From: Hyphomicrobiaceae bacterium
GTDB taxonomy: Bacteria; Pseudomonadota; Alphaproteobacteria; Rhizobiales; Hyphomicrobiaceae
Length of the DNA: 64,000 bases
Direction: 5' to 3'
NCBI GenBank assembly: GCA_025359185.1
Contig: JANYHF010000059.1
Coordinates: 42,091-106,090 of the forward strand
The position numbers were made by a program, and so were the translations under genes. Each line of letters opens with the position of its first letter. The stretch's first letter is position 1. Positions 1-8,199 of this stretch are shown piece after piece. Below the pieces are notes generated by a model. It saw nothing but the letters and a program-made list of their open reading frames with translations. It was not told where the DNA came from and searched no databases.

Positions 1-139
1 CCGCAAGCGCTGCGAGCGCCTGCACATGGTGCTCGGACGCGCTTGGCACCCAGTCGCGGCGGGCGAGCGCGGGTTTGCCGGTCTTCGCCGTCGGTTTGCT
101 TGCCATCGACGTCACTCTGCTTGCCTCGTTGCTCGTCAT
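1..139 (-). CDS. N-terminal fragment of unidentified gene, runs off window
   Basis: An open reading frame enters from beyond the left edge and would start at an ATG at 139 or at a second in-frame ATG at 106, reading away from miaA. The visible 35-46 residues are basic and alanine-rich (for example KPTAKTGKPALARRDW) and have no stop. I do not recognise the family. The divergent arrangement with miaA is plausible because only 16 bases would separate the two starts. It could be a chance frame; only the sequence to the left can decide. Confidence 0.3.
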   Translation of the reverse strand, partial: MTSNEASRVTSMASKPTAKTGKPALARRDWVPSASEHHVQALAALA

Positions 140-155
140 TGGCCTACCCAGGCGC

Positions 156-1067
156 ATGACCAGAACCATACTCATCGCAGGGCCGACCGCCAGCGGCAAG
201 TCGGCGCTGGCGCTGGCGCTGGGCGAGCGCCTTAACGGCGCAGTGATCAACGCCGATTCCATGCAGGTCTATGCTGAACTTAACATCCTCACCGCCCGCC
301 CCTCGGCCGCCGATCTCGCCCGCGCCCCGCACCGGCTCTTCGGCCATGTGCCCGCCGCCGAGGCCTATTCCGTTGGCCGCTGGCTGGCCGATGTGGCGCG
401 CGAGCTGGCGGCGGCGCGCGAATTGAGCCGCGTGCCCATTATTGTCGGCGGCACTGGCCTCTATTTGTACGCATTGCTGCATGGCCTGACGCCGGTGCCG
501 GATATTGCGTTGCCCGTGCGGACGCATTGGCGGGCTGAGGCGGAGCGGCTTGGACCTGAGGCGCTGCACGCAGTGCTGGCCGCGCGCGATCCCGTGATGG
601 CAGGGCGGCTGCGGCCGAGCGATCCGCAGCGGGTGACCCGCGCGCTCGAAGTACTGGATGGCAGCGGCCGCTCACTGGCTGATTGGGCGCGCGAGACGGG
701 GGTGCCGCTGCTGGGGGAGGCTTCGGTTGTGCGGGCCGTGCTGATGCCCGAACGCGAAGACCTCTACGCCCGATGCGATCGCCGGTTTGATCTTATGTTG
801 GCGGCGGGCGCGCTTGCCGAAGTGGAGGCGCTGCTGGCGCTGAGTCTCGTGACCGAGAAGCCGGCCATGCGCGCACTCGGCGTCCGTCCGCTGGTGGCGC
901 ATCTCAGGGGTGAACTGACGCTGGCGGCGGCGGCCGCGCAAGCCAAAGCCGAAACCCGGCACTACGCCAAACGGCAGACCACATGGATCCGTGGGCGGAT
1001 GGCCGATTGGCCGCGTGTCGAGGCAGGGGATGTGGAGGCCGTCGTGCGAATGGTTGGGTTGTCGTGA
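156..1067 (+). CDS. miaA: tRNA dimethylallyltransferase
   Basis: Transfers a dimethylallyl group to N6 of A37 in tRNAs that read codons starting with U; cytoplasmic. The 303-residue product has the P-loop GPTASGKS at residues 9-16, the DSMQVY motif at about 34-39 that binds the target adenosine and phosphate, and the GGTGLYL motif near residue 97, in the usual family order and length. The frame is open to an ATG at 75, but that extension adds a hydrophobic stretch absent from the family, so I place the start at 156, directly before the conserved beta strand. No strong Shine-Dalgarno is visible. Confidence 0.95.
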   Translation: MTRTILIAGPTASGKSALALALGERLNGAVINADSMQVYAELNILTARPSAADLARAPHRLFGHVPAAEAYSVGRWLADVARELAAARELSRVPIIVGGTGLYLYALLHGLTPVPDIALPVRTHWRAEAERLGPEALHAVLAARDPVMAGRLRPSDPQRVTRALEVLDGSGRSLADWARETGVPLLGEASVVRAVLMPEREDLYARCDRRFDLMLAAGALAEVEALLALSLVTEKPAMRALGVRPLVAHLRGELTLAAAAAQAKAETRHYAKRQTTWIRGRMADWPRVEAGDVEAVVRMVGLS

Positions 1068-1243
1068 GGCAGAGCAGCCGCGCTGACCGTCGGACGTCTG
1101 AGAAAACGACAGTTTTCAACGCTAGACGGGGCGTAACCGGTGGGGTAATTTTTTGACCAGGGATGACCCGGTGCGGCCTGAGTTTATGGCCTTGGTCCGG
1201 CGAGCGATGCCGTATTTGCGAGCCAGATGAACCGTGGATGGTA
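1068..1243. other. miaA-decarboxylase intergenic region
   Basis: About 170 bases separate miaA from the next gene. The region holds a short perfect palindrome GAAAAC-GACA-GTTTTC at 1102-1117, which could be an operator or a weak hairpin. No promoter could be assigned with confidence. Confidence 0.3.
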
Positions 1244-2707
1244 ATGAGTATGCCTAAAGACCCTGAAGTGACGCTTGATCCCGCCGATTGGACAGCCGTT
1301 CGAGCCCTTTCGCACAGAGTCGTTGACGATGCTGTTCATCATCTTAGCACTGTTCGGAGCAGACCCGTCTGGCAGGAGATGCCGGACAACGTTCGCGCCC
1401 GCTATTTGACAGAAGTTCCCCAGACCTCGACGCCGTTGGCGGCTGTTTACGAGGACATGATCGAAAATTTGTTACCCTACGCGATGGGCAACATTCATCC
1501 CCGTTTCTGGGGCTGGTATATGGGTTCCAGTAATTATACCGGAGCCTTGGCCGACTTCATCGCGGCCGTCGACGGGTCTAACGTTGGTGGCGGTAACACC
1601 GCAGCGGTACACTTAGACCGGCAAGTCGTGAGCTGGCTCAAGGCCATGATGCAATTCCCCGCCGATGCCAGCGGCACGCTGACGAGCGGCGGCTCAATGG
1701 CAAATATGGTCGGGCTGACTGTTGCTCGAAATGCAATGGCGGGGGTCGACGTTCGAACCCAAGGCGTGACCTCTTTGCCAAGGTCCTTGCGCTTTTATGC
1801 GTCGGATCAGGCGCATAGCTGCCACCAAAAAGCGATGGAAATGCTGGGGCTCGGCAGCCGGGCACTCCGGTTGGTGCCGACCGGTCCCGATTTCCAATTG
1901 AGCGTTGTGGCGCTTGAGCAGGCAATTGCACAGGACAGAGCAGCCGGACTTCGCCCGGCTTGCGTGATTGCGACTGCTGGAACAACAAATACAGGCGCAA
2001 TTGACGATATGCGGTCGATTGCGCAAGTCTGCCGTCGCGAAGACCTTTGGTTTCATGTTGATGGTTGTATTGGTGCCCTGATCAAAATAGCGCCAGCCAA
2101 CTGCGGCCTCGTCGAGGGAATTGAGTTGGCGGATTCCATTGCGCTTGATCCGCACAAATGGCTTCACACACCCTTTGAGGCAGGCTGCGCCTTGTTGCGG
2201 GATTCCGCCAGACATCGCGCAACTTTTTCTTTACACGGAGAATATCTCGAAGAAAAGGCTCGTGGCATTGCGGCCGGTGAATTTTTGTCTGACTATGGAT
2301 TTGAGTTGTCGCGCAGTTTCAAGGCCCTGAAGATTTGGATGTCCTTGAAGGAACATGGCGTTGCCAAGTTCGGCCAACTGATCGACCAGAATATTGCACA
2401 AGCCGCCTATCTCGCAACGGTCATCAAAGCAGAACCCAAACTCAAATTGATGGCGCCATCGCCGATCAACATCGTCTGTTTCCGCTATCAGATTGAGGGC
2501 GCACCGGAGTCAGATCTGAAGGAAATCAACACAGAGATCATGCTGCGCCTGCAAGAAGCAGGGACGGCTGTGCCGACCGACACCACCGTACATGGCCAGC
2601 ATTGCATTCGGGTTGCGATCAACAACCATCGAACCCGGCGTGAGGATCTGGACCTGCTGATCCGCGAAGTCGTGAGACTTGGCACGGAATTGGAAAACAG
2701 CCGGTGA
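1244..2707 (+). CDS. PLP-dependent group II amino acid decarboxylase family protein
   Basis: About 487 residues with the fold-type I decarboxylase signature: the PLP lysine sits in DPHKW (AAA at 2156-2158, about residue 305), preceded by the aspartate motif HVDGCIG that stacks on the cofactor, and the substrate-side motif TSGGSMANM. Relatives decarboxylate aromatic amino acids, glutamate or related acids; the substrate cannot be read here. The frame is open back to 1163, but the first 27 residues look non-conserved; 1238, 1244 and 1250 are all possible ATG starts. Base composition is lower in G+C than most of the window (some 60-base lines near 47-52 percent), which suggests transfer. It converges on a broken HxlR regulator 24 bases downstream. 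Confidence 0.85.
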   Translation: MSMPKDPEVTLDPADWTAVRALSHRVVDDAVHHLSTVRSRPVWQEMPDNVRARYLTEVPQTSTPLAAVYEDMIENLLPYAMGNIHPRFWGWYMGSSNYTGALADFIAAVDGSNVGGGNTAAVHLDRQVVSWLKAMMQFPADASGTLTSGGSMANMVGLTVARNAMAGVDVRTQGVTSLPRSLRFYASDQAHSCHQKAMEMLGLGSRALRLVPTGPDFQLSVVALEQAIAQDRAAGLRPACVIATAGTTNTGAIDDMRSIAQVCRREDLWFHVDGCIGALIKIAPANCGLVEGIELADSIALDPHKWLHTPFEAGCALLRDSARHRATFSLHGEYLEEKARGIAAGEFLSDYGFELSRSFKALKIWMSLKEHGVAKFGQLIDQNIAQAAYLATVIKAEPKLKLMAPSPINIVCFRYQIEGAPESDLKEINTEIMLRLQEAGTAVPTDTTVHGQHCIRVAINNHRTRREDLDLLIREVVRLGTELENSR

Positions 2708-2731
2708 TCACCTGCGTCGAGGTTGGCAGTC

Positions 2732-3441
2732 TTATGAAGGCGTCCGGTTCGCCGTTTGCGGTTTTGCGGGCCGTGGTGTCTTGGCCGCTGCCGACAGCGG
2801 AAACCATTTGGGAAACGCCCGGCACACATGCCGCTCGCCGATGACCTGAACGATTTCCGAGCGCAAGGCTGTCTGCAGGGGCAAATCCCCCATCCAGACG
2901 CCAATCAGGTGCCGGGACGTGCTGGTGACGTAGCAATTCACATCCTTGCCTGGGTCCTCGTAACACAAATCGACCTCGCAGCCCTGGCAGACCAGCCACC
3001 ACCGCCCAAAGGTATTGAGATCGGTAAAGGTGAAGCACAACACGGTCTCACCGTCTGGAAGGGCCGCCGTATCGATCCCCCGCTGGATATCAAACATCAG
3101 GAATGATACGTCAAAATCATCCGCACTCATCTCGTCGCGCGCCCAGCGCATCCCCCAAACCGCGAGTGCATCGATCACGCTGGAGAGTTCGCGGCCGGCC
3201 GGCGTCAAACGATAGTCGTGGCCGCGCTGGCCGTTCAGGCGGCGCTTGACAATAACGCCCCCTCCTCAAGCTCTTTCAGCCGCGTATTGAGGACCGTCGG
3301 CGAAATGCGGGGCAGCCCCTTCTGCAGCAGATTGAACCGTGTGCTCCCCAGCAGCAGCTCGCGCACAATCAGGATCGACCAGGGATCGCCGATGATCTCC
3401 GCCGACTTGGCGACCGGGCAGAACTGACCGTATTTTTTCAT
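2732..3441 (-). pseudogene. HxlR-family transcriptional regulator, frameshifted
   Basis: The N-terminal 60 residues (start 3441, MKKYGQFCPVAKSAEIIG) are a textbook HxlR winged helix with the conserved cysteine at residue 8, and read LKELEEG before going out of frame and stopping at 3235. The continuation, beginning with VIVKRRLNGQRGHDYRLTP, follows in the next frame and runs to 2732. Adding a single C to the run of five C at 3258-3262 (a sixth G on the coding strand) restores one continuous protein of about 236 residues. HxlR proteins are often redox or aldehyde-responsive repressors. The product is either inactive, a sequencing error in a homopolymer, or subject to slippage. The C-terminal extension beyond the winged helix is longer than most HxlR proteins and unassigned. 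Confidence 0.8.
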
Positions 3442-3831
3442 CGGGTGCCTTTACTGAATTCCTTCTGCTAGTACCCACTATCAGAAGTATCTAATACGTC
3501 TGATCGCGGCTCCGCGAGCCGATCCGGCAGGCGCGCAACGCACCGGCCGGCCGTGGAACGCGACCCAGCGGGCGAACAAGGATGCTCGCCGGGTGCGTAA
3601 CGGCGCTCGACCATAGTTCACTATGCTCGTCGCGCCGTTCCTGCCCGGCGAGCTTCCTTGATCGTCATACGTGCTAGCTACTTCTGATAGTGGGTACTAG
3701 CTGCCACCCGGCAGCCTGCCAACTGCGCAAAGCGTAGTTGGTTGGTGCGCTTGGCGCAGTATCTGCGAGGGCACGGACTCCATAATCCATCTGGAAAGGC
3801 CGTTTTGGCCTCGCAACGAATGGAGATTGGG
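3442..3831. other. intergenic region with fold-back element
   Basis: The 390 bases between the HxlR start and the next gene are dominated by the inverted-repeat element at 3467-3701, described separately. The HxlR promoter must lie in or next to its left arm. No other gene is seen here. Confidence 0.6.
3467..3701. repeat. 235-bp fold-back (MITE-like) element with 23-bp terminal inverted repeats
   Basis: Positions 3467-3489 (beginning GCTAGTACCCACTATC) are the exact reverse complement of 3679-3701. Pairing continues imperfectly inward (AGAAGTA.CTA..ACGT on both arms), and the centre forms a second long imperfect stem: about 3588-3625 (AAGGATGCTCGCCGGG) pairs with about 3628-3662 (CCCGGCGAGCTTCCTT). 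There is no coding capacity. The layout resembles a non-autonomous miniature element or a large fold-back repeat. No target-site duplication was obvious by eye. An alternative is a pair of inverted operators for the adjacent HxlR regulator. Confidence 0.6.
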
Positions 3832-4260
3832 ATGTTACGTTTTTTGAGGCATCTACTGGAATTCTTTGGCGTGGTCTATCTGCGGTTCCGCCCAGTGCCG
3901 CGTCTGTGGTGCGTGTGGCTGGTGGGCGTGAATGCCGCCTGTCTGCTCTTCATCACGCATATCGAGGCCCAAGCCGTCCTGGCGGTCACGGGCATCGCTG
4001 TCGTGGCTCAGACGCTCATTTATGGACGCATCGGCTTCACCCGCATCCTGGGTGCGGTTCATATCCTGTGGGTGCCGATGTTTGCCTGGATGGCCACCCG
4101 TCTTGACAGCATCGCGGCCGAAACGGCACTGGCTCAATGGCTGCTGGTGTTGCTGGTCACTAATCTGATCTCAATGGCCGTGGATCTGACCGATACCATC
4201 CGCTTCCTGCGCGGCGAGCGGGCACCGCACTACACTTGGCGGTTAGCGGACCAATTCTGA
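3832..4260 (+). CDS. small integral membrane protein of unknown function
   Basis: A 142-residue protein with four hydrophobic segments (about residues 24-42, 46-65, 74-90 and 100-121) separated by short charged loops, ending in a polar tail with the sequence DTIRFLRGER. I do not recognise a named family. The ORF is open from 3742, but the ATG at 3832 has a GGAG at 3822-3825 with good spacing, and the upstream residues look untranslated. It lies alone between the fold-back element and rplS. Confidence 0.7.
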   Translation: MLRFLRHLLEFFGVVYLRFRPVPRLWCVWLVGVNAACLLFITHIEAQAVLAVTGIAVVAQTLIYGRIGFTRILGAVHILWVPMFAWMATRLDSIAAETALAQWLLVLLVTNLISMAVDLTDTIRFLRGERAPHYTWRLADQF

Positions 4261-4279
4261 CATCACGGCACAAGGGTAC

Positions 4280-4320
4280 ACCGCGCTGGAGCCTCCGCAG
4301 CCTGACACGGCTCCGGAGGC
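4280..4320 (+). terminator. possible hairpin terminator after membrane protein gene
   Basis: A GGAGCC...GGCTCC stem, with an overlapping alternative GCCTCCG/CGGAGGC, lies about 25 bases after the stop at 4260. There is no clear T run, so this may be a weak terminator or simply a stable hairpin between convergent genes. Confidence 0.3.
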
Positions 4321-4327
4321 ATCAAAG

Positions 4328-4410
4328 CTAATTCAGTTTCGCCATAGCCAGCGGCACATTGAACTGCTCACACCAGATCCAGACCTCATTTTCGCAAACG
4401 AGAGTGACAA
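4328..4410 (-). pseudogene. C-terminal remnant of a DM13-domain protein
   Basis: Immediately after the rplS stop, in another frame of the same strand, an open stretch ends with EVWIWCEQFNVPLAMAKLN and a TAG at 4328-4330. The WCEQFNV pattern is characteristic of the last strands of DM13 domains (secreted or membrane proteins proposed to act in electron transfer). There is no start codon or upstream part of the domain; rplS occupies that space. I read it as a decayed gene end. Confidence is moderate because the match is short. Confidence 0.45.
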
Positions 4411-4413
4411 CCC

Positions 4414-5085
4414 TCACCCCGCCGCCGGAGCATCCCCCTCAGCCACAGCCGGGGCCTCGGCAACCGCCGCCGCCGTCGCCAGCGAGCGGGCCTGGCCGAT
4501 CCAGTCTTCCGTCTCCATGCGGCCCTTGAGGCTCATGGCGTCGTCGACTTTGGTGAGTTCGTCGTCGGTGAAATCGGCGATCTGCTCGAACTTGGTGACG
4601 CCGATCTTGGCGAGACGCAGCTTCAGTTCCTCGCTGACGCCTTTGATCTTGGTGAGATCGTCGGCTTCGCCCTTGGGCTTCTTGAAGCCCTTCCAGTTGT
4701 CGAGTTTGGCCAGTTCCTTGCCGCGCACGTCAGTACGCTCGAAAATACGAGCCGCTTTACCGCGCAGACCGCGCAGATAGTAAAGTTTAGCCCGGCGCAC
4801 TTCGCCACGGCGCACGACCTGGATCGAGTCGATCATCGGCGAATACAGCGGGAACACGCGCTCGACGCCTTCGCCATAGGAAATCTTGCGAACCGTAAAA
4901 CTCTGATTCAGCCCGCCGCCGTCGCGGGCGATGACGAGGCCCTCGTAAGCCTGGATACGCGAATTATCGCCGTCAACGATCTTGACGTTGACCTTGACGG
5001 TGTCGCCGGGCTCGAAATTGGGCACCGGACGTTTGGTGACCAAGGTGTGCAGTTGCTCGGCTTCGAGCTGCTGGATGATGTTCAT
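4414..5085 (-). CDS. rplS: 50S ribosomal protein L19 with C-terminal helix-hairpin-helix extension
   Basis: Residues 1-125 are a complete L19, a structural protein at the 30S-50S interface ([20 protein letters not shown] and [14 protein letters not shown] are conserved). Most bacterial L19s are 115-135 residues; this one has 223. Residues 142-204 form a helix-hairpin-helix domain ([38 protein letters not shown]) of the type known as a tail on alphaproteobacterial L21, then an Ala/Glu-rich end. The gene stands alone: the usual partners rpsP, rimM and trmD are not next to it. The start at 5085 matches the family N-terminus. Confidence 0.95.
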   Translation of the reverse strand: MNIIQQLEAEQLHTLVTKRPVPNFEPGDTVKVNVKIVDGDNSRIQAYEGLVIARDGGGLNQSFTVRKISYGEGVERVFPLYSPMIDSIQVVRRGEVRRAKLYYLRGLRGKAARIFERTDVRGKELAKLDNWKGFKKPKGEADDLTKIKGVSEELKLRLAKIGVTKFEQIADFTDDELTKVDDAMSLKGRMETEDWIGQARSLATAAAVAEAPAVAEGDAPAAG

Positions 5086-5405
5086 GACGGCGGCCTTTCG
5101 AGCGAAGCGAGATTTTCGGCAACGCCAAATCCGGACCGGCGAATTTTCCCGTCACTGTCAGGAAAATCCACCATGCGGAGCGGCCGTCAAACGACGGCTC
5201 ACGCGACCCGGTTGGCGGGGGATAGCGGTGGCTTAGCTGAAGTTGGCGGGGGTGTCGATGGAATTGTGAGCGGGTTCCGGCAAACCACATCATGGCCAAG
5301 CTTGACCCGGCCATGATGAATGGGGGGGCCATGCATTTACTTTGCGTTAACACCGGCAAGCTATGACTTGAGGTTTGCTATGCCCCAACAGGCGGAACCC
5401 GCGCC
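5086..5405. other. rplS upstream region
   Basis: This 320-base gap has no gene I can support. On the rplS side there are two inverted repeats: ATTTTCC at 5143-5149 with GGAAAAT at 5161-5167, and an imperfect GATTTTCGGC/GCCAAATC pair at about 5111-5132. Either could belong to an rplS leader or promoter, but I cannot show it. A REP-like palindrome lies at 5288-5318. Confidence 0.4.
5288..5318. repeat. CATGGCC REP-like palindrome, copy 1
   Basis: CATCATGGCC (5288-5297) pairs perfectly with GGCCATGATG (5309-5318) around an 11-base loop containing CTTGACCC. The same core occurs three more times at 60.4-60.6 kb. Similar short palindromes are common between genes in alphaproteobacteria. Confidence 0.75.
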
Positions 5406-5741
5406 ATGCGTCTGCCAGCCGCTGCCGTTTGTCTCCTGGCCTGCACCACGGCGGCAACGGCCAGCGGCCTGCCAGCCTTCGATTCCGCCGCCTATTGCGC
5501 CAAAGTTGGCTTTGTCGGCATGACCCAGACGACCACGACATTGGATGGCTGCTCGGCGCAAGAGGCCTCGGCGCGGGCCGATTTGATGCCAGTTTGGCCC
5601 AATGTTCCCGATGATCTGCGCTCCCATTGTGTGCTGGCCGCCGAGTTTACCGGCACTGGCAGCTACGCGCTGCTGGCGAGCTGCCTCGCCAAGACGGCGG
5701 CCGAGCGTGCCCTCAACGGCGGCGAGACGGTGGGCAACTGA
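5406..5741 (+). CDS. small secreted or lipoprotein, conserved cysteine-rich hypothetical
   Basis: A 111-residue protein with an N-terminal signal sequence. LLAC at residues 10-13 could be a lipobox, but a signal-peptidase I site after ATAS is equally possible. The mature part has three spaced cysteines (in YCAKVG, DGCSAQEA and SHCVLA) plus a fourth in SCLAK, and the pattern GSYALLASCL. I recall similar small periplasmic proteins in rhizobia, without known function. The start at 5406 gives a normal signal peptide. Confidence 0.7.
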   Translation: MRLPAAAVCLLACTTAATASGLPAFDSAAYCAKVGFVGMTQTTTTLDGCSAQEASARADLMPVWPNVPDDLRSHCVLAAEFTGTGSYALLASCLAKTAAERALNGGETVGN

Positions 5742-5800
5742 AGCTGGTCCCGTGCCGAAATTTGTCGCAGAGTTGCCGGGCAAAGCGGAGCGCGGCAGGA

Positions 5801-6790
5801 ATGAAAGTCTGCATCTACGGGGCGGGGGCGATTGGCGGCTATCTGGCGAGCGGCTTGGCGAAGGGCGGCGGGGAGGTAAGCCTGATCGCACGCGGGCCGC
5901 ATCTAGCGGCGATCCGGCGGCAGGGTCTGACGGTGCGTCAGGGCGGCCGGGAGGCCGTCACCAAATTGGCGGCGAGCGACCGGCCCGAGGATTTCGGCCC
6001 CCAGGATTATGTCGTCATCGCGCTAAAGGCCCAGGCAGTTGCCGGAATCCTCGACCGGCTGCCAGCCATCTTGCATGAGCGCACAGCTGTGGTCACCGCC
6101 GTCAACGGCGTCCCCTGGTGGTACTTCCACGGCGTTGGCGGTGCCTACGAGGGCAAGACATTGGAGACCGTCGATCCTGGCGCGCGGCAATGGCGCGTGA
6201 TCGGCCCAGCGCGGGCCATCGGCTGTGTCGTTTACCCCGCCGCCGAAGTGCTCGCGCCCGGCGTCATCGACGTCTTAGAGGGCGATCGCTTCTCCCTTGG
6301 CGAGCCCGATGGCAGCGTCAGCGCGCGGGTGCAGGCGTTGGCCGATGTAATGCGCAAGGGCGGCCTGAAAGCGCCGGTGCGGCCGCGCTTGCGTGAGGAG
6401 ATCTGGGTCAAGCTGCTCGGCAATGTCAGTTTCAATCCGATCTCGGCGCTGACGGGAGCGACGCTCGGCGAGATCTGCCGCGATGCTAGCACGCGCGCGC
6501 TGGTGCGGGCGATGATGGTGGAAGCAGCGGCGGTTGCGGCCAAACTCGGCGTGGTGGTGCCCATCGACGTCGACAAACGCATCGCGGGCGCCGAGGCGGT
6601 TGGCGAACACAAGACGTCGATGTTGCAGGACCTGGAGCGAGGCCGGCCGATGGAGATCGATGCGCTGGTGGCCTCGGTCGCCGAGCTCGGCCGCCTCACC
6701 AGTGTGCCCACGCCGCACATCGACGCGGTGCTGGCCCTGGTTCGCCAACGGGCGGCTTTGGCAGGATGTTACACAATCCCATCGGCGTAG
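5801..6790 (+). CDS. 2-dehydropantoate 2-reductase (ketopantoate reductase) family protein
   Basis: A 329-residue NADPH-dependent reductase related to PanE/ApbA. It opens with the Rossmann motif GAGAIGGYLA, has ALKAQ after the third strand, and the C-terminal catalytic helix EEIWVKLLGNVSFNPISAL carrying the conserved Lys and Asn. PanE reduces ketopantoate to pantoate for coenzyme A synthesis; many paralogues act on other 2-keto acids, and no pan genes are nearby, so the substrate is uncertain. The frame is open from 5627, but the ATG at 5801 sits exactly before the Rossmann strand. Confidence 0.88.
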   Translation: MKVCIYGAGAIGGYLASGLAKGGGEVSLIARGPHLAAIRRQGLTVRQGGREAVTKLAASDRPEDFGPQDYVVIALKAQAVAGILDRLPAILHERTAVVTAVNGVPWWYFHGVGGAYEGKTLETVDPGARQWRVIGPARAIGCVVYPAAEVLAPGVIDVLEGDRFSLGEPDGSVSARVQALADVMRKGGLKAPVRPRLREEIWVKLLGNVSFNPISALTGATLGEICRDASTRALVRAMMVEAAAVAAKLGVVVPIDVDKRIAGAEAVGEHKTSMLQDLERGRPMEIDALVASVAELGRLTSVPTPHIDAVLALVRQRAALAGCYTIPSA

Positions 6791-6880
6791 GTGCAACCGG
6801 CAGTCGCCCGTAGGGCAGCATACGCCACTGTAAGACGGGCGACGGCCCGTCGCCCCTACGCGACGAGCCGCATTCCGTCC
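6791..6880. repeat. GC-rich hairpin between reductase and AEC transporter genes
   Basis: GGGCGAC-GGCCC-GTCGCCC forms a 7-bp stem at about 6838-6856, and a further CCGTAGGG/CCCCTACG pair surrounds it. It could terminate the upstream gene. There is no T run. Confidence 0.4.
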
Positions 6881-6922
6881 CTCACCGGTCCGACGGAAAG
6901 CCCTTGCTTGGCGCCGTCACCC

Positions 6923-7888
6923 ATGACACAGCCCACGGCCATGCTTTCTGTCCTCACCGTTGTCACGCCGGTCTTCGGCATCATCCTCGTTGGCTTCCTG
7001 GTAGCGCAGCGCCGCTGGCTGCCTGAGGGCACGGGCAAAGGACTGTCCGATTTCACCTTCACCATCGCCATGCCGGCGCTGTTGTTCCGCACCATGGTGA
7101 CAGTCGAGCAATCGGGGGTACCCCCGCTGGGGCTGCTGCTCGGATATTTCAGCGCCAATCTGATCACCTGGGTGCTGGCCTCCTACGCCACCACGCGCCT
7201 GCTGCGGCGGCCAATCGCCGATGCGCCCTCCATCGCCATGGCGGGCTGTTTTGGTAATACGGTCATGCTGGGCTTGCCGCTGGGCACTGCTTATTTCGGA
7301 AATCCGGCGGTGGCGGCGATTGCCGTTATCATCGCCCTGCACGCGCCCATCCTTTGGATCATCGCGACGTTGCAGCAGGAATGGATTTCTCGCACGGCGG
7401 GGACGGGCGACCGCAGTTGGGGCCGGCTGCGTGAAGTCGCCATCGATCTCGCCACTAACCCCATCGTCTTCGCCGTCATTGCCGGCAGCCTGTGGCGGCT
7501 GACGGGGCTGGGCTTGCCTGTGGTCATCGATAAGATCATGGCGCTGCTCGGCCAGGCGGCTGTTCCCGGCTCGCTGTTCGCTCTCGGCATGGGGCTGACC
7601 CGCTTTGAAGTGCGCACCGATCTTTCCGCACTCTCGGTGATCACCCTGTTGAAGCTGATCGTCATGCCGGCTATTGCCTGGGTGATCGCCTCACAGGTGC
7701 TGGCGCTGGGGCCGGTCGGCACTGATGCAGTGACCCTGCTCGCCGCCTGCCCGACGGGTGCCAATGCGTTTCTCTTTGCCAGCCGCTGCGAACGGGCGGT
7801 GGGGCCGGTCTCGGGGGCCATCGCTGCTGGCACAACTGTTGCAGCGGTCACGATCTCAATTGTGCTGTTGATGTTGTCGCCCAGGTAA
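6923..7888 (+). CDS. AEC family transporter (auxin efflux carrier-like permease)
   Basis: About 321 residues and roughly ten membrane segments. Typical family features are the N-terminal PVFGIILVGFLVAQRRW, the FTIAMPALLF segment, and the C-terminal ACPTGANAFLFASRC. Such permeases move organic acids or other small anions across the inner membrane; the substrate here is unknown. The frame is open from a GTG at 6791, but the first 44 residues are arginine-rich and come from the preceding hairpin, so I place the start at the ATG at 6923 (6941 is an alternative). Confidence 0.85.
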   Translation: MTQPTAMLSVLTVVTPVFGIILVGFLVAQRRWLPEGTGKGLSDFTFTIAMPALLFRTMVTVEQSGVPPLGLLLGYFSANLITWVLASYATTRLLRRPIADAPSIAMAGCFGNTVMLGLPLGTAYFGNPAVAAIAVIIALHAPILWIIATLQQEWISRTAGTGDRSWGRLREVAIDLATNPIVFAVIAGSLWRLTGLGLPVVIDKIMALLGQAAVPGSLFALGMGLTRFEVRTDLSALSVITLLKLIVMPAIAWVIASQVLALGPVGTDAVTLLAACPTGANAFLFASRCERAVGPVSGAIAAGTTVAAVTISIVLLMLSPR

Positions 7889-8199
7889 TGCCGCAATGCA
7901 ACGGACAACTCATGGTGGCTGTTTGACAGTCCAGAGGGGCTGGACTAGCGTTCCGGGAACATTAAGCGTCGCCGTGCGTTATTGTGCGTCGCTATGGGAG
8001 CCGGGGTATCGCGATCTTGGGGCTCTGAAATGATTTCCCTATTTGCTGTGGAGTTCCTCTGCCCGGGCGACAGTTTCGCGGGCCCTGAACTCGTATGTCT
8101 TATACCGTAAGCGGCGTTGCCTCAGGCCCGACACCGGGCTGTCATGTTGCAACTCTAAGTAAAAGTCACTTGCCGGAACGACAGGAATTACCGATCCAC
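7889..8199. other. gap upstream of ptsN
   Basis: These 311 bases hold no gene I can support. A perfect hairpin AGTCCAG-AGGGG-CTGGACT at 7928-7946 lies 40 bases after the transporter stop and may terminate it. The ptsN reading frame is open back to 8095, but that extension does not resemble the family. Confidence 0.4.

Noticed and set aside
1163..1243. Possible Trp-containing leader peptide (LWPWSG) as an attenuator before the decarboxylase
   Set aside because: The frame runs straight into the decarboxylase without a stop, there is no terminator-type hairpin, and the downstream gene is not a tryptophan gene.
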